From a virus: a stretch of 64,000 bases of DNA. The translations under genes and the position numbers were made by a program. Where the stretch lies: the IMG/VR virus record IMGVR_UViG_3300042449_001328, positions 1-64,000 of that record; one strand, given 5' to 3'. Under the pieces are notes generated by a model that did no database searches, was not told the origin of the DNA, and was given only the letters and a program-made list of their open reading frames with translations. Of this stretch, positions 59,945 through 64,000 are shown piece after piece. Every line of letters begins with the position of its first letter. The stretch's first letter is position 1.

Positions 59945-60708
59945 ATATCTATTTGTATCCAGTTATCTTCAACTATATCTTCTGCTGTCAAATGTTCTTT
60001 ATATTTGTCACTGAACCAAGTGTGCTTACTGGGGCATATTACTGTACCTCCGTATCTTGAATGTGTGTTAAGGTCTAGGTAAGCACCCCACCAACTAAAA
60101 GTGCTGTTAGTTATGATGTGGTGAATACACGAAGTCATTTCTGTTAACGCTGATTTGGGGTCTTGTTTGTCACTTATTGTAAACCTATCTCCTTTGAAGT
60201 TTTCTTTTGCCCAAACAATATCGTCTGTAAAAATCAATACTTTATATCTATCTGGGAAATGCTCAATAGCATCATGAAAATACTTTAATGAAGGTTGATT
60301 TAATCTCTCATTGGAAAGTGAATCGCCACGCCTAATGTGCATTGATATTGTCTCATTCAATCTTTGTTCGTACTTAGGTAGTTGAAATGCTTCAATTACT
60401 TTAACCAGATAATCTTCAAAATATTTTGAAGACTGAAAGTATCCAACTAGGTAATTTGCAGATTGAGGTATCTCAAAATACCTGCCAAATTTTTCTTCTC
60501 TATAAAAGCCGTTTATTGGCAAAGGGTATTCATGCAAGGTAGATAAGTGAGGGAACATCATTGGGAATTGATCTCTCTTACCACTTCTTTGAGGAAACAC
60601 ATATTGCTTTTTATGTCTCAACGAATGAGCTATCACTGCTGCGATCTGGAACATTTGGTTGCCCATTTGCCCCATCAACTTGCAGTAAATCGTGTTTTCT
60701 TTAATCAC
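59941..60708 (-). CDS. GT11 glycosyltransferase, second copy
   Basis: A 255-residue GT11 enzyme: KLMGQMGNQMFQIAAVIAHS, ISMHIRRGDSL and NSTFSWWGAYLDLNTHSRYG. It is only distantly similar to the copy at 57877, so they probably make different linkages. A promoter-type box sits 3 bp before the ATG, so it is the first gene of the glycan operon. Confidence 0.85.
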   Translation of the reverse strand: MIKENTIYCKLMGQMGNQMFQIAAVIAHSLRHKKQYVFPQRSGKRDQFPMMFPHLSTLHEYPLPINGFYREEKFGRYFEIPQSANYLVGYFQSSKYFEDYLVKVIEAFQLPKYEQRLNETISMHIRRGDSLSNERLNQPSLKYFHDAIEHFPDRYKVLIFTDDIVWAKENFKGDRFTISDKQDPKSALTEMTSCIHHIITNSTFSWWGAYLDLNTHSRYGGTVICPSKHTWFSDKYKEHLTAEDIVEDNWIQIDI

Positions 60709-60711
60709 GCA

Positions 60712-60725
60712 GTAAAATTAATAAA
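60712..60725 (-). promoter_or_regulatory. Promoter-type box, copy 14 (variant)
   Basis: Minus-strand TTTATTAATTTTAC, 3 bp before the first GT11 gene; the AG of the consensus is AT here. Confidence 0.35.
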
Positions 60726-60754
60726 ATTTTTTATAATTGAAAATTTTATTTTTG

Positions 60755-60878
60755 TTGACCAGATAGGAGTCGAACCTATAATGAGGCGGTTGTTAGGCAA
60801 TAAGCCGAGCAGTGCTATTTTAAAACGCTTACTCTATTACTAACTTACCACTGTGTTTGCCAGTTTCACCACTAGTCA
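60755..60878 (-). tRNA. tRNA-like gene with oversized anticodon domain
   Basis: Acceptor strands TGACTAG and CTGGTCA pair fully (one G-T), a D-arm GTG...CAC with CTGG loop fits leucine-type tRNAs, and the T-arm ATAGG-TTCGACT-CCTAT is perfect. Total length is 124 nt, against about 85-90 for class II tRNAs. The region between D- and T-arms contains TTTTAAAA, which could present a UAA (Leu) anticodon within AGTG...CACT arms, but about 20 extra bases interrupt the 5' stem. It may be a tRNA with an insertion, a decayed gene, or a tRNA-like RNA. It starts 7 bp after the tmRNA end. Confidence 0.5.
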
Positions 60879-60885
60879 ATTTTTG

Positions 60886-61300
60886 TGGACCTGAGCGGAT
60901 TCGAACCGCTGTCCAGATAGCATACAATACCACGATTACTTACAGCTTGTTTGGTTTAAGTCCAACAACTCACTTTTAGGGCTACCAGCAGTTTTTCAAC
61001 TACCTACAACCTCCACCATTCGATTGCCATTACTTCTTTTGTGTCATATCGAAAATCCCCTTTGTTTTACTCATTAAGCAGCAAGCTCTAATTCTTGCTC
61101 TGCTTCAACTCTATTAAAGTTAAAGGCTGAGAAATCAAAACCTACTTTTGCATCTTGACGATTGCCAATAGTACCACCTAGGATACTGTTAGCGATTAAT
61201 TGATTGTCAATTGTTTGTGTATGCATATTTTCAGTAGGTACAGCATACTTCCCTACGCTGATTGTGTTACCAATTACTACTGTCAATTCCTGTCAGGCCC
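60886..61300 (-). ncRNA. ssrA: Phage-encoded tmRNA (SsrA)
   Basis: The 5' strand GGGCCTG (61294-61300) pairs with the 3' strand CAGGTCC (60887-60893; one G-T), and GAATTGACAG follows the 5' strand. The 3' half has CTGGAC, the T-arm AGCGG-TTCGAAT-CCGCT and discriminator A. An internal frame ends GCAGAGCAAGAATTAGAGCT, then TGCTGCTTAA, giving a tag ending AEQELELAA, with the LAA end expected for ClpX recognition. The ssrA RNA would rescue stalled ribosomes and tag their products. No CCA is encoded. A promoter-type box lies 46 bp upstream. Confidence 0.85.
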
Positions 61301-61345
61301 ATTTATTTTAAAGAACGTTTTTCTATTTTAGTCGTTTATTGAGGA

Positions 61346-61358
61346 CATAAAATTACTA
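61346..61358 (-). promoter_or_regulatory. Promoter-type box, copy 15 (variant)
   Basis: Minus-strand TAGTAATTTTATG, 46 bp before the tmRNA 5' end. Confidence 0.4.
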
Positions 61359-61382
61359 CTTATCGATCAAATAAAAAAATTT

Positions 61383-62006
61383 TTAACTATTTATTTTTAC
61401 ACTGTTTGCTCTATTCAGCCAGCCTTCCAAAAACCTTGATTGAGTACTGTCTTTCTTGACCAATTGTTGATAGAATTCATATCTGTCTTTTTTTAACCTA
61501 TCTAACAATGTTTTGCTAGGGATTTTGTTTATTGTCTCAATATCCTCAACTGTTATCTTATTGTCCAATTTAAGCCCCTTCAATTCAAACAATGCTTTCT
61601 CCAACATCTTGACAAATAATGTTGGTCCGTTGACCCTAAAGTCAAAAAGATAATCTGCTACTTGTTGATTGTCTAGTTCATACCACCCTTCTTTCACCCA
61701 AATGTCAAGATAATAATCAAGTACCCAAAATTCAGCCTCTGGAACTAGGTCATGCCTTTCTCTTTTGCTTTTGTCTATGTGTCTCCAGCCGTACCAATCT
61801 TTGTTCCATTTCTTTGTTATGCCAGCATAGGTCTCACCCCCTCTATCAAGTGGGTCGTTTACGTAGTTGCCTTCATAAGACCTTATGTAAGAGTATGTCA
61901 ATCTAAAATCTGCCTTATATCTCTTTAATTCATTTTTTGAAACTAAAACATTGTTTGCTTTAATAGCGACTATTAAAAACAGTATAGTTAGTATTAGTTT
62001 TTTCAT
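61383..62006 (-). CDS. GH108 endolysin with N-terminal signal
   Basis: A 207-residue lysozyme. Residues 1-18 (MKKLILTILFLIVAIKAN) form a signal or signal-anchor, so it may be exported by Sec. The GH108 core is YIRSYEGNYVNDPLDRGGET, then YAGITKKWN with the catalytic Glu in the EGNYVND motif, followed by a helical domain. The C-terminal region matches the peptidoglycan-binding domain of this family. It should cut peptidoglycan at lysis. A holin candidate is at 62626. Confidence 0.85.
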   Translation of the reverse strand: MKKLILTILFLIVAIKANNVLVSKNELKRYKADFRLTYSYIRSYEGNYVNDPLDRGGETYAGITKKWNKDWYGWRHIDKSKRERHDLVPEAEFWVLDYYLDIWVKEGWYELDNQQVADYLFDFRVNGPTLFVKMLEKALFELKGLKLDNKITVEDIETINKIPSKTLLDRLKKDRYEFYQQLVKKDSTQSRFLEGWLNRANSVKINS

Positions 62007-62019
62007 TTAATGTTTTTAG

Positions 62020-62092
62020 ATCCGATGGACGGGTTCGAACCGACAACCTTCTGCTTACAAGGCAGTAGCTCTTCCACATGAGCTTCATCGGA
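62020..62092 (-). tRNA. tRNA-Thr (anticodon TGT)
   Basis: Acceptor TCCGATG / CATCGGA, D-arm GCTC-ATGTGGAA-GAGC, anticodon arm with loop CTTGTAA giving TGT, and T-arm with TTCGAAC loop. The outermost anticodon pair and one T-stem pair are mismatched. It reads ACA codons. No CCA is encoded. It lies 9 bp after a terminator. Confidence 0.88.
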
Positions 62093-62101
62093 TTGTGGCT
62101 A

Positions 62102-62135
62102 AAAAATAAGAGGCTTAAACTTTCGTTTAAACCTC
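62102..62135 (-). terminator. Rho-independent terminator before tRNA-Thr
   Basis: Minus-strand stem GAGGTTTAAAC / GTTTAAGCCTC (one mismatch) with GAAA loop, followed by TTATTTTTT. It ends transcription of the small upstream genes. Confidence 0.8.
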
Positions 62136-62162
62136 TCAAAACACAACACACATTTGTCTTGC

Positions 62163-62363
62163 TTATCGAGATAAGACGCTAAGTCTACCTGTAAAATTAC
62201 CTCCTATGTTCCTAATGTCCCGCTTCACTTCAAAATCATTTCCTTTCTTCTCCACTTCCCAGCTCTCTAAAGATGTTTCTACATTTAATGAATCCAGCTT
62301 CTCCTCAAATAAGGAGTTTGGTTTACTAAGGTTTTCATTTGTTTCTTTTTCAACGCTGTTCAT
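62163..62363 (-). CDS. Hypothetical protein, 66 residues
   Basis: A charged protein, MNSVEKETNENLSKPNSLFE onward, that ends RDIRNIGGNFTGRLSVLSR. A promoter-type box is 7 bp upstream and a terminator follows. Function unknown. Confidence 0.55.
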   Translation of the reverse strand: MNSVEKETNENLSKPNSLFEEKLDSLNVETSLESWEVEKKGNDFEVKRDIRNIGGNFTGRLSVLSR

Positions 62364-62370
62364 AACAGCA

Positions 62371-62384
62371 GTAAAATTACTAAT
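62371..62384 (-). promoter_or_regulatory. Promoter-type box, copy 16 (variant)
   Basis: Minus-strand AATTAGTAATTTTAC, 7 bp before the gene 62163-62363 start. Confidence 0.45.
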
Positions 62385-62404
62385 TTTTTATAAATTGTCA
62401 AAAT

Positions 62405-62629
62405 TTAATTTCTTTGCCATCCGTTTATAAATCCTCCTAAATGTTTCCTGACTACCCCTATTTCGTCTGATAGACAATACTTGTTGCTTCTATTGAATAC
62501 AGATATAAATTTTTTAGGGTCAGGATGATTTTCCAATATCTCCCTTATGGTTTTATCTTTGAACTTATTTATGTTTGCGTTGTTCAACAAGTCCTCTGGA
62601 TATATATCGTCTTCGTAAATAATTGTCAT
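62405..62629 (-). CDS. Hypothetical protein, 74 residues
   Basis: Begins MTIIYEDDIYPEDLLNNANI and contains KTIREILENHPDPKKFISVF. The ATG at 62629 overlaps the stop of the membrane gene upstream (ATGA), which I prefer to a longer frame starting at 62749. Family unknown. Confidence 0.6.
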   Translation of the reverse strand: MTIIYEDDIYPEDLLNNANINKFKDKTIREILENHPDPKKFISVFNRSNKYCLSDEIGVVRKHLGGFINGWQRN

Positions 62630-62799
62630 CCCACTATTATAAAGTAAATACACCAGCCGATTATTTCTATTACAGTTGAAACAAATATACCTGACACGAC
62701 AGGATAATGCCATTTGTATTTTAATGTGAGATCGTCTCTCCAGAGCCAAATTATTAAAAAAATTGTAATTGCCAAAACATACAATGCTATGTGTCTCAT
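62626..62799 (-). CDS. Two-helix membrane protein, holin candidate, 57 residues
   Basis: ATG at 62799 to TGA at 62626 encodes MRHIALYVLAITIFLIIWLW (helix 1), a polar loop RDDLTLKYKWHYP and a second helix VVSGIFVSTVIEIIGWCIYF. Two helices, small size and a GH108 endolysin nearby fit a class II holin. It overlaps the next gene by ATGA. Lysis role is inferred. Confidence 0.6.
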   Translation of the reverse strand: MRHIALYVLAITIFLIIWLWRDDLTLKYKWHYPVVSGIFVSTVIEIIGWCIYFIIVG

Positions 62800-62805
62800 G
62801 TTTTT

Positions 62806-63009
62806 TTAATTTTGGGTTAACTTTTCATCTGAAAACGATACCACGCACTTAAATTCCCCATCAAGTTCTTCGTACAGTGTTTTGATTTGCTGACGTGTAA
62901 ACATCCTGTCCTCTGGCTGTTCAATGCTAGCTTGGGGTATCTCCATCTCGTACCAATATGATTGAATTCCTACGCTAAGGTCCCCTGAAAAATAGATGTA
63001 TGCTTTCAT
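62806..63009 (-). CDS. Hypothetical protein, 67 residues
   Basis: Starts MKAYIYFSGDLSVGIQSYWY, a beta-rich opening; helical C-terminus (RQQIKTLYEELDGEFKCVVS). Overlaps the next upstream gene by 4 bp. Unknown. Confidence 0.55.
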   Translation of the reverse strand: MKAYIYFSGDLSVGIQSYWYEMEIPQASIEQPEDRMFTRQQIKTLYEELDGEFKCVVSFSDEKLTQN

Positions 63010-63200
63010 CTTGTTGGCATTTTAAAATCCTTCAAACTTAATCCTTTTGTGATACTCCACAAAGTAAATCTTGATTTATTACTTCTGAACAATGCAATGG
63101 ATTCATTTGCATCTTGCAATGTCTCTTTTTCAAATGAAATGAAATCCTTGTATTCCCCTTGTGGGGAATTAGGATTGTGGTAGGTGTATATTTTGGTCAT
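63006..63200 (-). CDS. Hypothetical protein, 64 residues
   Basis: MTKIYTYHNPNSPQGEYKDF onward; a small basic alpha/beta protein with GLSLKDFKMPTR at the end. Overlaps its neighbours at both ends. Unknown. Confidence 0.55.
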   Translation of the reverse strand: MTKIYTYHNPNSPQGEYKDFISFEKETLQDANESIALFRSNKSRFTLWSITKGLSLKDFKMPTR

Positions 63201-63423
63201 TGTGTGTTTTAGTTTTCTTGTTCTTAAATAAATTACTGTACTGTAGTTCTCCGTTCTTGACTACCTTAAATCTAGTGTGCAGACTAATCGGTCTTAGGAA
63301 TTCTATTTTTCTTTTCTCAGCATAGCACATGGCTTTTGGTTTATTGGTCATGTGTGTCTGATGCTTTATGAAAGTTCTGGCTCGGTGATCAAACCAGAAC
63401 TCTACTAGGTCATGGAGTTGCAT
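63169..63423 (-). CDS. Hypothetical protein, 84 residues
   Basis: A basic protein, MQLHDLVEFWFDHRARTFIK onward; the C-terminal part is hydrophilic (KNKKTKTHNDQNIHL). Overlaps the next gene by 32 bp. Unknown. Confidence 0.5.
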   Translation of the reverse strand: MQLHDLVEFWFDHRARTFIKHQTHMTNKPKAMCYAEKRKIEFLRPISLHTRFKVVKNGELQYSNLFKNKKTKTHNDQNIHLPQS

Positions 63424-63424
63424 T

Positions 63425-63664
63425 TTATTCCACTCTTTTTATTTGGCCTAGGCTATCTGCATTATCACGATTAAAATGCAATTGGATTCTTTCTCCAACT
63501 TTGAGGTCAAGAACTCTATCAAGATGTTCTTGCAAAGCATACTTCCATTCATCATTTGAATCTTCCAATATCTCAGACAAGGAGGGGAATTGTGTAACGG
63601 CAGCAGTGCCTTCAATAAAGGCTACTACATACTTTCTTTTAGATGGCAAATGTGTGTTTTTCAT
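63425..63664 (-). CDS. Hypothetical protein, 79 residues
   Basis: MKNTHLPSKRKYVVAFIEGT onward, with LKVGERIQLHFNRDNADSLG. A small beta-rich protein one base upstream of gene 63169-63423. Unknown. The 137-bp gap to its right is A/T-rich and may hold its promoter. Confidence 0.55.
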   Translation of the reverse strand: MKNTHLPSKRKYVVAFIEGTAAVTQFPSLSEILEDSNDEWKYALQEHLDRVLDLKVGERIQLHFNRDNADSLGQIKRVE

Positions 63665-63801
63665 TTTTGTGTGTGTTTAATTATGGTATAAATATATAAT
63701 CTATTTCCTGTATCAGAAAACATTTTACTGTATTTATTTTCATTAAATACGTAACTACTTGATAATCAATTCAATTGATTTTACTAAGGTTTTTAGTAAT
63801 T

Positions 63802-64000
63802 CTAAGTGATCTGCAATGGCTGCGAGAATCTAGCTACTTGACCGTGGGCAAACCAGTTAGCGTTGCATTCAGTGTTCTTTATGAATTTACCATCCCTATC
63901 AACCAATTGTTTAGTCCAAGACAAATAGTGGAAAAGCTCGTGCGACAATATGTAGACAGACGCTTCCTCTACGCTATCGTACTTCCAAGATACCTTCAAA
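63802..64000 (-). CDS. Zincin-like protein, incomplete at the window edge
   Basis: The frame continues beyond the right edge. The visible part contains VYILSHELFHYLSWTKQLVD (HExxH zinc motif) and NTECNANWFAHG with the likely third ligand Glu. This HELFH...EcxAnxfA pattern resembles SprT/ImmA-like metallopeptidase domains. The start is not in the window. Confidence 0.6.
   Translation of the reverse strand, partial: LKVSWKYDSVEEASVYILSHELFHYLSWTKQLVDRDGKFIKNTECNANWFAHGQVARFSQPLQIT

Noticed and set aside
60840-60886. Independent second tRNA at the tmRNA 3' end
   Set aside because: The T-arm here pairs with the far 5' end at 61294-61300 and belongs to the tmRNA, not to a normal-size tRNA.
61074-61286. 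A 70-residue protein-coding gene
   Set aside because: It lies wholly within the tmRNA; its last codons are the tag frame and the rest is open by chance.
62405-62749. 114-residue protein starting at 62749
   Set aside because: Its N-terminal 40 residues overlap a better-supported membrane protein in another frame; an ATGA-coupled start at 62629 fits.
46731-64000. Terminase and portal genes
   Set aside because: No ATPase/nuclease of terminase type or portal-like protein could be recognised; they probably lie outside the window.

Overview
This AT-rich window is almost certainly part of a contractile-tailed (myovirus-type) phage or prophage of a Bacteroidota host. It holds a sheath, tail tube, baseplate J protein, spike, prohead protease and capsid gene in virion-module order. 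Nearly every gene is on the minus strand, with many ATGA overlaps. Promoter-like boxes resemble the Bacteroidota -7 element (TAnnTTTG), and start codons lack Shine-Dalgarno sequences. No ordinary chromosomal housekeeping genes are visible. Terminase and portal are not recognisable here and probably lie outside the window.

Layout in coordinate order. (1) 1-1000: a tyrosine recombinase and the start of a coupled downstream gene. (2) 1000-6070: an integron-like gene-cassette array. About ten small genes are separated by attC-like imperfect palindromes. Each gene is bracketed by its own pair of complementary end boxes, of the GTTRRRY / RYYYAAC kind. (3) 6009-10051: replication genes (DnaG-like primase, DnaB-like helicase) with an unexpected Rieske-type protein between them. 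(4) 10100-31902: tail and baseplate (fibres, a Kelch-like adhesin, baseplate J, spike, hub, tape measure, chaperones, tube, sheath), interrupted by a plus-strand metallopeptidase-like cargo gene. (5) 31913-46686: a GIY-YIG endonuclease, neck/connector genes, major capsid protein, scaffold-like protein, prohead protease and a LamG/AbfB-like decoration protein. (6) 46731-51436: two giant multidomain 'polyvalent' reading frames (Nudix, acetyltransferase, zincin-like LPD), joined by a probable -1 frameshift. (7) 51484-60708: a glycan island with glycosyltransferases, FkbM-type methyltransferases, a GDP-mannose 3,5-epimerase and two GT11 enzymes. (8) 60755-64000: a 124-nt tRNA-like gene, a tmRNA, tRNA-Thr, a GH108 endolysin, a holin candidate and small early-type genes.

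The most exciting feature is the cassette array. Its boundary pairs match cassette by cassette, which is the signature of integron recombination. The neighbouring recombinase has the full R-K-H-R-H-Y active site but not the IntI-specific insertion, and all cassette genes face the recombinase, following phage transcription. Either the phage carries a non-IntI integron-like capture system, or it is a vehicle for cassettes mobilised in trans. A recurrent TTTAGTATTTTTAAT-type box, always in the same orientation, precedes at least 16 transcription units and probably drives late expression.
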